Positions 9,740-19,513 are shown, counted from the stretch's first letter. The stretch: 64,000 nucleotides of DNA from Pseudoips prasinana (GCA_951640165.1 OX621248.1:992001-1056000); one strand, 5' to 3'. The notes: a model not told the origin generated them from the sequence alone. Numbers and translations: made by a program.

Positions 9740-10012
9740 TCACAATTGCCTTGCCATTGGTTTTGCGGGTAATTAACCGTAGGCAACGAGCTCCTGGGTT
9801 CAAATCCTCGTTCGAGCCAGTATCTGATCGAAGTCTCAGAGTTGGCGGTATAACACCTAGGCTCCGTGCCTCGGACAGCACGTCAAGGCGACGCACGGTC
9901 CGGTATCTGTCCTCGTTCCATCGGAACATGAGAGTGATGGAATTCAAAGTACCCCACTGTTTGCGCACTCACTTGTGCGCTATAATATGTCCCGCGCAGA
10001 TTGCGTAACGGT
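9740..10012 (+). mobile_element. tRNA-derived SINE, family S4 (copy 1, diverged)
   Basis: The B box is CTGGGTTCAAATCCTCG. The body has TTGGCGGTATAACACCTAGG, TCCGTGCCTCGGACAGCACG and CATGAGAGTGATGGAATT, and ends with GTGCGCTATAATATGTCCCG. The head's A-box region (GGTTTTGCGGGTAATTAACC) is weak. The matching 83- and 85-codon frames on both strands are fortuitous. Confidence 0.65.
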
Positions 10013-10194
10013 TGTGTGGACAAACGTTGACGTAAGTAAAAATCGGAATTCAGTCAGATGTTTGACAGCGAGCTTGTGAGCAATCATTTCATTATTTGAC
10101 TACACTTACTGGGTTTTAGGAATATGTATATAAAGAATAGTGCCGTGACAGGTTTACTATTCGCCTCTTCTTTTGACTTAATTTACGTTTGGTA

Positions 10195-10330
10195 CAGGTG
10201 CCAGCACATCCAGCTACCCCAATCTGTCAAATTTATTTTATAAATTTTCAACATTATCACATAAGCATAAGGTTCACATTCTATTGGGGAAATTTTACAG
10301 ATTGGGGTAGCTTGATGTTGATGGCATCTG
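10195..10330. mobile_element. M1 MITE
   Basis: Both arms are present (CAGGTGCCAGCACATCCAG... and ...GCTTGATGTTGATGGCATCTG). The left TA is intact, but the right flank reads GA instead of TA, so this copy is older. Confidence 0.8.
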
Positions 10331-10434
10331 GACATAGAAATCTTCAATGTAATAATAATATCAACTTTATGGTAACGTATCTGCCAGCCGATCTTGAAAG
10401 TGATAGTTTTATGAAGTAAAACTTTACGGAGGTA

Positions 10435-10703
10435 GTCCACGAAAGGCACCCATCTGAATGGCACCTGCGCGAATGGCACCTAGCCTAGTCCACGAAAGGC
10501 ACCTATCAATACTTTTGGCAGGTGCTCTTCGTGGATTCAATTTAGTTTTTGCATTCTTGTCCACGAAAGGCCACGTTAACCGTTACAGTAACATAGGTTA
10601 TTAAATTTAAATATCGATAAAGACAAGAATGGAATAAATAAATTGAATCCACGAAGAGCACCTGCAAAAAATATTGATAGGTGCCTTTCGTGGACTAGGT
10701 GCC
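10435..10703. repeat. Foldback element with reiterated GTCCACGAAAGGCACC motif
   Basis: A left arm (about 10484-10565) and right arm (about 10622-10699) are inverted copies of each other. Each contains the 16-mer GTCCACGAAAGGCACC or its complement plus an AGGTGCTCTTCGTGGATTCA block. A direct extra copy of the 16-mer precedes it at 10435-10451, followed by the short repeats GAATGGCACCTGCGC / GAATGGCACC. The loop holds a fourth, partial motif (GTCCACGAAAGGCCAC near 10559). No TA or longer target duplication is evident. I do not recognise the family. Confidence 0.75.
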
Positions 10704-10734
10704 GATCGAGTTACGTTTTTTATATTAATGTAGG

Positions 10735-10860
10735 GGCGAGAGGTAGAGCACACACTTTCTTTCTCTCTTACTCTCATAGCTAGTTACTTTTGAAATTTAA
10801 CTTCAGTTGTGTGTTCTAAAGCACACTCGTTTTTCTTTTGTTTTCAAGCTCGCCCTAACC
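10735..10860 (+). repeat. Dispersed repeat family E (partial copy)
   Basis: Shares AGAGGTAGAGCACACACTTTC, CTCATAGCTAGTTAC and TTCAGTTGTGTG with longer copies at 17517-17712 and 28836-29075. It has no coding signal and its class is unknown. Confidence 0.5.
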
Positions 10861-11177
10861 TAAACATATAAACAGTACACAGTATGTCTGTGTACAACAA
10901 AGTGGTCTAATAGATCGCGTTGGAACGTACGTTACAGCAACATTTTAGTTTGATTGTAACGGGTGTCATTTTAACGGTCAGCAATTTGGACATAAAATGT
11001 ATTCTGTCACTCAAAATGTTAGTTACTTAGTAACTTATGGTCTGAATTGTTTTGGTTAGCAACTTAAACATACAGGCTGCATTGAGCTGCACACTTTTAA
11101 TACAATTTTAGTAAGCAATCAGCAAGTAAGGCTTCATAATTTTTAGTTACTTGACAATACTTTACTAGTCTATGAAA
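10861..11177. other. No gene seen
   Basis: AT-rich spacer starting with CCTAACCTAAACATAT; no repeats or frames of note. Confidence 0.4.
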
Positions 11178-11399
11178 TAAATAAATAAAAAAGGTTTTTA
11201 TTCACGTAGAGTTCAAAAAAGCACTTGTAAATAGTCAGAACATGTTTGTAGTAATACAGTTATTATTTCTAGTTACTTATTACAGATTTAGGTACACGGA
11301 ATGTTAAAACATTTATACAATTTATTTTATGATGGTAGTGATATTTACCTATCTTGTATTAAGTTATTGTCAAGGAGATTATGTTTAGGTTTAAAAGTG
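11178..11399 (-). mobile_element. LINE 3'-end repeat, family D (inverted)
   Basis: AAAAAAGGTTTTTATTCACG opens the copy, the complement of the family's poly(A) signal and tail. The match continues to GATTATGTTTAGGTTTAA, where a C homopolymer interrupts it. Confidence 0.7.
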
Positions 11400-11416
11400 C
11401 CCCCCCCCCCCCCCCC
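11400..11416. repeat. Poly(C) tract, 17 bases
   Basis: An uninterrupted C run lies exactly at the end of the family D copy. The length should be treated as uncertain because G/C homopolymers are error-prone in sequencing. Confidence 0.8.
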
Positions 11417-11554
11417 GACACTGATTTTTGCACTTAGGAAGTGTCTCTCGCGCAAACTATTCAGTTTAGAAAAAAAATATATTACAAACCTCAATATTAT
11501 TTTTCAAGACCTATCCATAGATACCAAGTTTTAACAATACAGCTCTTATAGTTT

Positions 11555-11660
11555 CGGAAAAAATGGATGTGACATACGGACGGACAGACGAACAGACAGA
11601 CAGCCATGACGAATCTATAAGGATTCCGTTTTTTGCCATTTGGCTACGGAACCCTAAAAA
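11555..11660 (-). repeat. Dispersed repeat family F (GGGTTCCGTAGCC), inverted partial copy
   Basis: On the minus strand it reads TTAGGGTTCCGTAGCCAAAT, AACGGAATCCTTATAGATTC, then the GTCTGTCTGTTCG microsatellite-like part. The fuller copy is at 25555-25740. Confidence 0.65.
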
Positions 11661-12850
11661 ACTACAATACGACAATTGTATAATAATGTTGGGAGGTCAA
11701 TGTAAGATCAATATATCAATGGTTCACTAATAGATGTGGTTTTATTACATATTGAACTCTTCTAGTAAAACTGAGCTCAACAGGTTCACTTTATTAGCAC
11801 CGTACCAAACAACCATATTTTATTTATAAGATTATTATTAAACAGATACATGCAAGAACAAGCGGACTGATTTAAGTTAAACTGTTAGTAGTTCTGATTT
11901 TATTTATTGCAAACATATGCTTTACATGCTGCCTAAATTTAATGTATTTTTTTGTTGCAAAGCAATTTTAGTAACGGCAAAACTTTTTCGTTTCAGTTTC
12001 TGAGACCAACACCTGTCCTGGTAGACACCGCTCAGCTGAATACGGCGCGCGACGCAACACTCAACGCCATCTATGTTTACTAGATCACAAAATTTTTTTT
12101 CTATATAATAATTTTTAGTCTTTTTAATTTTTGATAGCAAGGATAAAACGATAAACGATAAACGAAAACGCAAGCTTACATAGATGCCCCTTTGGCCTTT
12201 GAAATCTAAAGTCCTACAATCTTGTTCTTCTTATAGATGGTGAGAATTCATAAAATATATTTTTCAGAAAAATTAGGAACTTAGTCTCTTAAGTATTCTA
12301 TAACCGTCACTGAAATTTGAGCGAGCATCAATTACAGTTGCTAATCAATTAATAATTGTCAAATATGGTATATTTTATTAACAAATTCCCAAATTCGTAC
12401 TTACACGCATATTTACAATGAACCTCCCTGACATTAACGTGAAAACCATTCAAATATCTACTATTAATCATTGTGCTATTTTCAGCGTATCATTCGTGAA
12501 TTTTCGTCAAAAATGCCACTTGTTTCTAAGCACATAAAGCTCTATTTTAAGTGTAGTATTACTATCGATGTGCTGTTGTCTGAACAATGATATCGGGTGA
12601 AAAATGGTGGGTGATTTAATTGAAACATCGCGTGACTGCAATTCGGGCTGTATATGAATAATGTTAGATTATATTTGGGTTATCAAAGGTTGTGGTGATA
12701 CACTAGAACGTGTGATCCAACGCATCGGAACCATATAATATGTTAACCATATACTATGTCTATTGTTATAATTTATCTCTTATGTCACTGTGGCTTATAT
12801 GAACCGTTTGTGCGGTTTGTTTAACAAACACCTCCTAAAATACATAAATC
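11661..12850. other. No gene seen; about 1.2 kb
   Basis: AT-rich. A short GC-richer patch (CTGAATACGGCGCGCGACGC, near 12037) is unexplained. The 83-codon minus-strand frame over it has no known motif. Confidence 0.4.
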
Positions 12851-13055
12851 TTCGTTGTCACTAGTACCATTAACAGTTCCATGATGGAACTACTGATTGG
12901 TTTTTGGAACGAAGTTCCTTATCGCGCGTTGTGAAAGGGGGCTAGACGGAAAAAATTCTTACGAAAAGTTGTCACGACACTTTTTGCAGCTGTGCGGCGT
13001 GCGCATGTTTTTCTGTCTGTTTCTCTCTCTCTTATAGAAAGCAAGCCAGATATTT

Positions 13056-13200
13056 TAGGCCCCGAATGCCTCCCCCCCCCCCCCCCTTAGACACCCTGAG
13101 CTACAGCAGGTTACCTCTTCCCGGGACCGACGACCTCCTCCTATACAAGACGAGAGGAGTTCCTTCCTCCAAACGCCAACGATCCCAGGGCACAATTCTT
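13056..13200 (+). repeat. Dispersed repeat family G, with a poly(C) tract
   Basis: CTGAGCTACAGCAGGTTACC, then CTCTTCCCGGGACCG and TATACAAGACGAGAGGAGTT match, in inverted orientation, the sequence at 62738-62872. A C run of about 15 bases (13072-13086) interrupts this copy. The class is unknown. Confidence 0.6.
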
Positions 13201-13234
13201 ACCTAACCTAACCCAAAATATTTCATATAAGTAC

Positions 13235-13440
13235 ATTTTTTTTTTTTTTTTTCAGAGTGCGACAAACGAGTAAGTCGGTCACCTGATGGTAAGTGATCAC
13301 CGCCGCCCATGGACACTCGCGACACCAGAGGAGTCGCGAGCGCGTTGCCGGCCTTTTAGAGTCAGCAAACAAGTGTTGCTGACCCTTCCCCCCAATCCAA
13401 TGAGCTTTGGCGACCTTACTCACACTCGGAAACACAACAT
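13235..13440 (-). mobile_element. CR1-like LINE 3' UTR (Zenon-type), truncated
   Basis: The T run at 13238-13253 is the inverted poly(A) tail. Next to it the minus strand has TACCATCAGGTGACCGACTT and CCATGGGCGGCGGTGATCAC, the conserved 3' UTR also seen at 17759 and 62030. No RT coding remains in this copy. Confidence 0.7.
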
Positions 13441-13691
13441 TAAAATTATTAATGTTATTATTAAGGAGTGTCTTCTGTAAGGTGGAGGTACTTCCCCAGT
13501 CGGGCTGCTCTTTGAGCGAATGAACGCTATGCCCTACCTTTGCAAAAGTATACCTAATATTCTATAGAAATGGAACTAGTGAACAAATTCAACGTTAGTT
13601 CAATTATTTTCAGATTCATTTAAAATGGAACAGAAAAAAAAACAGTCAGTAGTTCCATCATGAAACTGTTAATGGTACTACTGACAACGAA

Positions 13692-14320
13692 CATCCAAAA
13701 ATAAATAAAGCGAATAGGTATACGGTAAAACTTAATCCATTACCACTGAATCTCTTAAAAGAACCGCTTACATTGAGAATCTTATTTATTAAAAAGACCT
13801 TTTGCTTAAAAAGAGTCTATTCCCGGTAATTAAAAATATGAAAAGCCAATTATATTTAGATGTCTTTTGCAGGAACCTTTTCAATCTTGCTTTGAAAGGC
13901 TCCATGCTGTAGATTCTTGGAAAAAATATAACCAGGAGCTACTTTTAGAGTCTTAAGCCTCTACGTACGTGGAAGGATATTATATAATTAGGTCGTTTAT
14001 AAAATGATTGCTTCAGAAACTTTACTTTGAAGTTATCTTAAAATATAAAACTGTTTTAAAAAACAATATCAACTTAATTGTTTTCATATTATTTCGTCAA
14101 TACGTACTTACATTAAACAAAAACATTAACAGTTAGTGCCAACAAAATGCTCAATTAATTATTAGCACCAACATTAAATGCTATAATTAATTGTCATTAT
14201 TTTTTTTCAATTCGATGTTTTTTTTAATATTTTTTATATTATTGTTCTTCCAATACAATACATTTTATTATACACGAAAAAGATGACTAAAATTGAATAA
14301 AAAATACTAGAATAATAATG
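13692..14320. other. No gene seen
   Basis: Strongly AT-rich; T runs near 14205-14230. No recognised repeats. Confidence 0.4.
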
Positions 14321-14322
14321 TA

Positions 14323-14457
14323 CAGACGCTAACACATCAAGCTACCCCAATCTGTCAAATTTCCCCAATAGAAAGTGAACCTTATGCTTTTGGAATAAAG
14401 TTGAAAATTTATAAAAGAAATTTTACGGATTGGGGTAGCTGGATGTGCTGGCGTCTG
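14323..14457. mobile_element. M1 MITE, well-preserved 135-bp copy
   Basis: Arms CAGACGCTAACACATCAAG and CTGGATGTGCTGGCGTCTG, with TA on each side (14321-14322, 14458-14459). The loop contains GAACCTTATGCTTTTGGAAT. Confidence 0.88.
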
Positions 14458-14527
14458 TATAGAGAGCGGTCGCTATCGCTAGATGCGATTTCTTATTAGT
14501 GACTATTTCTATTGTAGACTTACTATT

Positions 14528-14725
14528 GACAGCACGTGTGACGCAGAGGTTAAGACTGTCGCATCGCCTCGTCGTGTCCCGGGTTTGATTCCTATGCAGG
14601 ACAACCACTTGAGTGACCCATAAATAGTTGTAGGTACTGAGCCTGGATATACTTTATGTCCGTCATTTAGATGTTTGCGACACAGGAATCCAATTCCCTA
14701 TAACGAGCGTTGTCTTAAAAAAAAG
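14528..14725 (+). mobile_element. SINE family S2
   Basis: Full-length but diverged. A-box region GTGTGACGCAGAGGTTAAGA, B box GGGTTTGATTCCT, body ACCCATAAATAGTTG, 3' part GCGACACAGGAATCCAATTC, A-rich end. A minus-strand 61-codon frame here is an artefact. Confidence 0.75.
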
Positions 14726-15136
14726 CACTAATTACTGAAACTCTGATTACACTTTAAAATTCTTATTTTCTATATCTTCTGTATTGGCTTAACGACGTTC
14801 TTAGATAAAGACTTTGTGTGGGACCATGTAGACTGAATGTCAGTGGAGAGTGGAGGAGAAAGTCTCCAGCAAGTTTGGGTCTTTCCCCTCTACTTAGGTA
14901 TTTTGAATAAGGCAAGGTAAGTTGAAAGCGTTATGTATTGGAAAGGGCAAGTAAGAACTATATCACGGTATTTAACTTTTTTATAATATACTTTACGCGA
15001 TTGTGAAGAATATCTAATCTAAGTCGGTTGTATGTTTTGAAAAACAATAATTTGTAAGAAGTGAGTTAAAATTCAATTCTGATGTTCTAATCATTTAATT
15101 TTGATCGTGACTCACAATATTGTATATAAGATATAA
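14726..15136. other. No gene seen
   Basis: Unique-looking DNA; one purine-rich patch GTGGAGAGTGGAGGAGAAAG near 14842. Nothing else is supported. Confidence 0.4.
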
Positions 15137-15455
15137 TCTATACATGTAATAACATTGTAGAAAAGTCAAAACTGTACATTGAATATTTTTTTAAAAGGAT
15201 ACTCGGCGCGTGATCTACAATCTATATCGAACCCAAAAATATAGTTTTTAGAATGGTTGTCTGTTTATCTGTTTGTCTGTATGTATGTCCGGGCTAAACT
15301 CAAAAAGTACTGGAAGGATTTAGTTAAAATTTTGCATGGACATTACTAAGAGGTCGGGTCAACATATTGAGTACATATTATCACGCTGTCACCTACGGGG
15401 AGGGGATGCAATAATTTATAAAGTTTAACGCAAGTAAAACCGCGGGGCACAGCTA
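15137..15455 (+). mobile_element. Helitron family A (copy 2)
   Basis: TC at 15137-15138 after an A, then the family body. It ends AACCGCGGGGCACAGCTA, directly abutting the next Helitron. The CACAAG-type hairpin base (ACGCAAGTAAAACCGCG) has one mutation relative to the family. Confidence 0.8.
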
Positions 15456-15457
15456 TA

Positions 15458-15660
15458 TCCTATAAATGATAAATGCAAAAGTTTGTGAGTAGCAATGTAT
15501 GAAAGATTTTTGCTCTTTCACGCAATAACTACTGAACGGATTTTGATAAAACTTTGTACTAAAATGTTGCTTTTTGTATCTGCTTATGTATCCGAATTAC
15601 ACAAAGGCATATAATAAATTTTATAATGTGTGACGCGGGTAAAATCGCGGCGCTCAGCTA
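15458..15660 (+). mobile_element. Helitron family B, second unit of a tandem run
   Basis: TCCTATAAATGATAAATGC start, GAACGGATTTTGATAAAACT middle and a mutated terminus (AAAATCGCGGCGCTCAGCTA). It sits immediately downstream of a family A copy. Confidence 0.75.
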
Positions 15661-15800
15661 CTAATATTATAAATGTGATAGTTTGTGAGTATAGATTTAT
15701 TGATGTTTGTTATTCTTTCAAGCAAAAACTACACAGTGAATTTTGATGAAACGTTGTGGTAATACTAAGTATAATTACTCTATAATATACGCGATCACCT
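15661..15800 (+). mobile_element. Helitron family B, third unit, 3' truncated
   Basis: CTAATATTATAAATGTGATAG start follows the previous unit without a gap. The match fades out near 15790, where the LINE begins. Confidence 0.65.
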
Positions 15801-15810
15801 TAGTATCAAC

Positions 15811-16308
15811 ATGAGAATACAATTAGTAGAATCACTCATCCTTTCCAAATTCAATTATCTAGACGTAGTATTTGGTCCAAAAACATTAGCCAATACTTCT
15901 AACCATATACAAAGGGTTCAAAATGCTTGCGCAAGGTACTGCTTCAAGATACCTCCACGACACCATGTAACACCCTATCTTAACCTGTGGAAAGTTTTAA
16001 AAATGAAATACAGACGGGAGGTTCATCTGGCTACACTTTTATTTGGTATAGTCAAGACTGGCAAGCCAATATACCTTTCTTCGAAGCTCTCTTGGCGTAG
16101 TGTGGACAGTAGGTATCCCTCCCGTGCATCAGTTTCTGTGTTAAAGATTCCGCGTCATAAAACATCGGCTTTTAGGGGCAGTTTTAGGTATTGCGCTTCT
16201 AAGTGTTGGAACAATTTACCACCACCGGTAAGAAATATTAACAATCCTGTTAATTTCAAATCAAAAATAAAATCGTTGGCTTTGGAAATTCAGCTTTCCA
16301 ACACTTAG
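15811..16308 (+). pseudogene. CR1/Jockey-like LINE, C-terminal end of reverse transcriptase ORF (165 codons)
   Basis: An open frame without breaks, with LILSKFNYLDVVFGP, IQRVQNACARYCF, YRREVHLATLLFGI and CWNNLPPPVRNINNP. These are the post-RT motifs usual at the C-terminus of insect non-LTR elements. The RT catalytic core is absent (5' truncation). It is followed by a 3' UTR with a stem-loop, AATAAA and a TTTC-repeat tail. It begins right after the Helitron run. Confidence 0.82.
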
Positions 16309-16826
16309 TAGTTAACATGTGAAATCGAGTGTTTTGGTAAACAATTCTGTGACAATAGTGTACGTTTTAATTTTAATTTTAATTCAAATTTTAATTTATA
16401 TTCCTATTAATTCATATATTTTGTAACAAAATCAATTATTACCACCTGTTTTTATTTCCTGGATGTATTTATTTTATTTTTCAACTGCCTGCATTATTTA
16501 GTATTTTCTATTACACCGTCATATTCATATTTATATTTATTTTTATATGGATGGCCGTTGGCCACAGTTGAAAATCAGCGCTACAGTCATCTGTGGCAGA
16601 ATGCTGAACTGTGGCCTTTTAGTCACAAAGGTGCTTAGTATGGGTACCACATCGAATAGGTGCGTAAAATTATGTTATAGAAAAATTTATTAATTGTTAT
16701 TTATAAGTATAATTTTTTTTTTATGTATTCTTCTGTGTGTTGTACCCTTATTACTATTACTTTTACTTAATTTATACTGATGTACTTTGTGTCTAATAAA
16801 TATATATTCTTTCTTTCTTTCTTTCT
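16309..16826 (+). mobile_element. 3' UTR and tail of the LINE at 15811
   Basis: It contains a 10-bp perfect stem (GGCCACAGTT at 16560-16569 with AACTGTGGCC at 16607-16616) with further pairing inside (CAGC with GCTG). It ends TAATAAATATATATTC and then TTTC repeats (16808-16826). A 3' UTR hairpin followed by a simple-repeat tail fits reverse-transcriptase recognition of its own RNA in CR1/RTE-group elements. Confidence 0.75.
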
Positions 16827-16827
16827 A

Positions 16828-16912
16828 ATATAGCTTATATATTCGAATAACACATAGGCTATAATTTATTTAATTTAACACGGGAGAATCCGCGGGGCAC
16901 ATCCAGTATTTT
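16828..16912 (+). mobile_element. Helitron 3'-end fragment
   Basis: CACATAGGCTATAATTTATT and GAATCCGCGGGGCACATCCAG identify the 3' third of family B; the terminus is mutated from CTAG to CCAG. Confidence 0.6.
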
Positions 16913-17189
16913 ATATTCGAACGCATTTGCACTCCCTAAGAAGATCAATAAGACCTTTCCCTTGTATAAACAAACCCTTTAAGCCCATATTTTCAGTATT
17001 CCCGCACTCCACCCCATTATGTATGTATCCATGCAGCTTCAGAACAAAATATGTAAAGGCAAGCCGCAGTCTGAATAATAAATTCCCAACATGTGTAGGA
17101 CGGCGACTGGGACATTTACCTTACAACTGAATATGAACTACGTGAATATCGAACAGCTACACTTACCTATGTTCCTGGTGATTACGAAG
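16913..17189. other. No assigned feature; small open frame
   Basis: A 67-codon plus-strand frame (from 16927) includes SLRRSIRPFPCINKPFKP and TCVGRRLGHLPYN. It is locally less AT-biased than its surroundings but matches nothing I know. Possibly the remnant of another transposon. Confidence 0.3.
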
Positions 17190-17405
17190 TTTTTTTTTAA
17201 AGACAACACCGCACTATGTACCTACTCTAATCCCTATGTCGCTGGGTACTTTACAAACATATAATAGACGGACACAAATTACATCCAGACTGAGAACAAC
17301 TATTTAAGGGTCACACAAATAGTTGTCCGGCGCGGAACTCAAACCCGCGACACGAAGCGGCGAGGCGACTGTCTTAGCCGCTGCGCCACACGTGCAGTCA
17401 AGTGC
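17190..17405 (-). mobile_element. SINE family S2 (inverted, full length)
   Basis: Head at the right end (minus strand: CACGTGTGGCGCAGCGGCTA, then CGCGGGTTTGAGTTCCGC). The tail with AAAGACAACACCGCAC lies on the left. The poly(A) end is the T run at about 17191. Confidence 0.8.
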
Positions 17406-17516
17406 AGTTCAGCATTAAATTTCAAACATTTCAGTATGCGTTTTGGTCTTCTTGTGTCGACTCCTTTTTCAGGGAATCATTTATTAATATTTTATGGAAG
17501 TAAAACATCTTTACAC

Positions 17517-17712
17517 ACGCTTGACCTTGGGAGCAAAGCGAACGGAAGCTGAGAGGGAGATAAAGTTAGTGATTTACGTTTCGTATATTACTGTAGGAGT
17601 AAGAGTGAGAGGCGCGAACACACATTACTCTCTTTCTCTCATACCTAGTTACGTTTCGTATATCTAAATTTTACTTCAGTCGTGTGGCCTAAAGCATAGG
17701 TACTCCTTTTTT
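17517..17712 (+). repeat. Dispersed repeat family E
   Basis: ACGCTTGACCTTGGGAGCAA, GCGAACGGAAGCTGAGAGGG, GTTACGTTTCGTATATTAC and CTTCAGTCGTGTGG recur at 28836-29075 in the same order. No coding signal; class unknown. Confidence 0.6.
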
Positions 17713-17758
17713 TGGGCTATTTTATTGTGATAGTTCTTATGTAGTACAAAATATTTTT

Positions 17759-18150
17759 AGTTTTTTTTTTTTTTTTTTTTATTGCCTTAGTAAGCAGACG
17801 AGCTAGCGGCCCACCTGTTGGTAAGTGGTAACCGCTGCTCATGGACATTCGCAGCGCCAGGGGGCACAGCAAACCGCTGCCTACCGTGATATTAGTACTC
17901 TTTTTAAACCTCGTTTGAAGAAGGACATGTCGTAGCGCTGGGGAAACACCGCAGCAGGTAATTCATTCCAGAGCCGGCACGTACGTGGGATGTATGAACG
18001 CTGAAAGCGAACCGTGCTTGACGAGGAGATCGCTTCCAGGTGATACGGATGAACCTTACTGCGAGTGCGCGTGGTCCGATGATAAAAAGGGGACGGTGGC
18101 ACCAGCTCAAACAGTTCCTCAGAGCATTCCCCGTGAAAGAGGCGTTTAGT
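17759..18150 (-). pseudogene. CR1-like (Zenon-type) LINE: RT C-terminus, 3' UTR and poly(A)
   Basis: On the minus strand an open frame of about 90 codons ends at 17881 and contains RLFHGECSEELFELVPPSP, STVRFQRSYIPRTCRLWNEL and FFKRGLKRVLISR. This is the RxxxRxWNxLP-type C-terminal motif of CR1/R1-group elements. The conserved GC-rich 3' UTR follows (TACCAACAGGTGGGCCGCTA, GCTCGTCTGCTTACTAAGGC), then AATAAA and a poly(A) tail, seen as the T run at about 17760-17780. It is 5' truncated. Confidence 0.82.
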
Positions 18151-18714
18151 TTAACATATTAAATATTTTTATATATTAAATACTTTGCTACGGCTGACAA
18201 AGAGTTTAATGACGAGAGACTTATTTCTAAGCAATAAAAAGGAAATATATTGGACTTGAACCACTTATAAAAACGAATTATAGAGTGTCTAAATATTTTA
18301 AGTATAAAAATAAAACTTCTAACCCTTCCAATTGAAACGTGTTCAAACAAACTCAATTTTTGTCACACCCCGAAAGACCAACACACAGACTTAACAGGGG
18401 CAACAATTCCCGGACGTTGATAAATGAGGCGAACGGGCCTAAACAATGTTGATCCAAAGCCTTACAAAAACTACAAACACCACTTCTTGTGTGTGACAAA
18501 ACCGTAGTGTGATTGCAGGAGACGAGTCTGTCCTGGGTCTTCACTACAACTCATCCTCTTATAATTTTGTGGGTAGGTGAGCGCGGAACAGAATTACTTC
18601 AAATAACAATCGACGTAATTCACAGGAATCACGAAAAAATTAGATGATTAGTGATAGTTATAATTTGAAATAAATCAAATAAAATCATAAGATATTGCGA
18701 TGGCGAAGATTCTA
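18151..18714. other. No assigned gene; minus-strand open frame of unclear nature
   Basis: A 63-codon minus-strand frame (18353-18544) reads CNHTTVLSHTRSGVCSFCKA and ends GLSGCDKN. Base composition is more balanced than in the neighbouring DNA. No splice signals are convincing. It could be part of a host gene linked to the CpG-rich patch to its right, or an unknown repeat. Confidence 0.3.
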
Positions 18715-18870
18715 AGCGATTCATCACAAGTGCGATGCGCGGGGGCGCCGCGCGCCGTCTCGTTCTAAAGTGCGTTCAAGATGGCCGCCCACACTACTAG
18801 CAACAATGACGCTTCGCCAGGTTGACATTGACAGTCCTGTCAATCTGACGGTTGACGTAAACGCCATAAT
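18715..18870. promoter_or_regulatory. CpG-rich, promoter-like patch
   Basis: GTGCGATGCGCGGGGGCGCC and CGCGCCGTCTCG give a dense CpG cluster in AT-rich surroundings. It is followed by TTCAAGATGGCCGCC, which matches the YY1/Pho-type AAGATGGC motif often near transcription starts. A palindrome follows (TTGACAG TC CTGTCAA near 18824-18839). No TATA box. Direction cannot be decided. A short plus-strand ATG frame of 14 codons starts at the AAGATGG motif and could be a first exon. Confidence 0.35.
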
Positions 18871-19175
18871 TAAACATTTTTTATTTAATAAAACAACACT
18901 CCCGTCCTAAATCTCTGTATCAAGACACGCTTTAGAAATATACAATTTACGGATACAAATGCTCCCAGGCGCAACTTAACAGTGAGACCAAAACACGGGA
19001 GAATGAGACGGTAGCGAGGTGACTAACGTTACCGCTGCATGTGCAATCTATTTGTATTGTGTTATGTAAGATAAAATGTCTCTTAGATTAATTAATGACT
19101 AATACTATATTTTCAGCGCTCTCTTCTAAGGTTTCCTATTTAAAACATCACTGTTGGTGTAGTGAGCGTTAAGAC
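18871..19175. other. No gene seen
   Basis: Short AT-rich spacer between the CpG patch and an RTE fragment. Confidence 0.4.
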
Positions 19176-19242
19176 ATCATCATCAAGCCAGCTGGAAGAC
19201 GTCCACTGTTCGAAAAAGCCTTCCCAAAAGATTTCCACGAAG
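19176..19242 (-). mobile_element. RTE-type LINE 3' end, short
   Basis: CATCATCATCAAGCC is the inverted GATGATGATG tail, followed by AGACGTCCACTG and CCTTCCCAAAAGAT, the reverse of the RTE C-terminal codons. The head beyond 19242 is unrelated. Confidence 0.6.
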
Positions 19243-19513
19243 AAGAAGAAGTGCAGTTCGTATTCGCTGGACTAGCCTTTGTGTTCTTGCCAGTAAGCAG
19301 GCTCCGTACACCGTGTCTGCATAAAGCATCATTTGGAGGGAGCTGCCATAAGACCTTGTCTTCAGCCACACAACACACATTATACTTCATATTTCTAGAT
19401 AAAACTATATTCAATTACGTCTAAGCTTCAAAAAACAAATTGAGTTATAGATCGCTAAATTTTATATTTTGTAAATTACGTACGTTTGAATGTACAATAA
19501 AACATCAATAAAA
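19243..19513. other. No gene seen
   Basis: Minus-strand frames of 65-81 codons overlap here but belong partly to the RTE fragment. No motif. Confidence 0.4.

Larger units (their letters stand above)
12851..13691. mobile_element. 841-bp inverted-repeat element carrying other repeats
   Basis: Terminal inverted repeats of about 55 bp with few mismatches begin TTCGTTGTCACTAGTACCA on the left and end TGGTACTACTGACAACGAA on the right. Between them lie repeat G (13056-13200) and a CR1-like LINE 3' end (13235-13440), plus AT-rich DNA. No transposase frame is visible, so it is a non-autonomous or composite DNA element. A target duplication could not be identified, which leaves the outer boundary uncertain. 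Confidence 0.65.
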
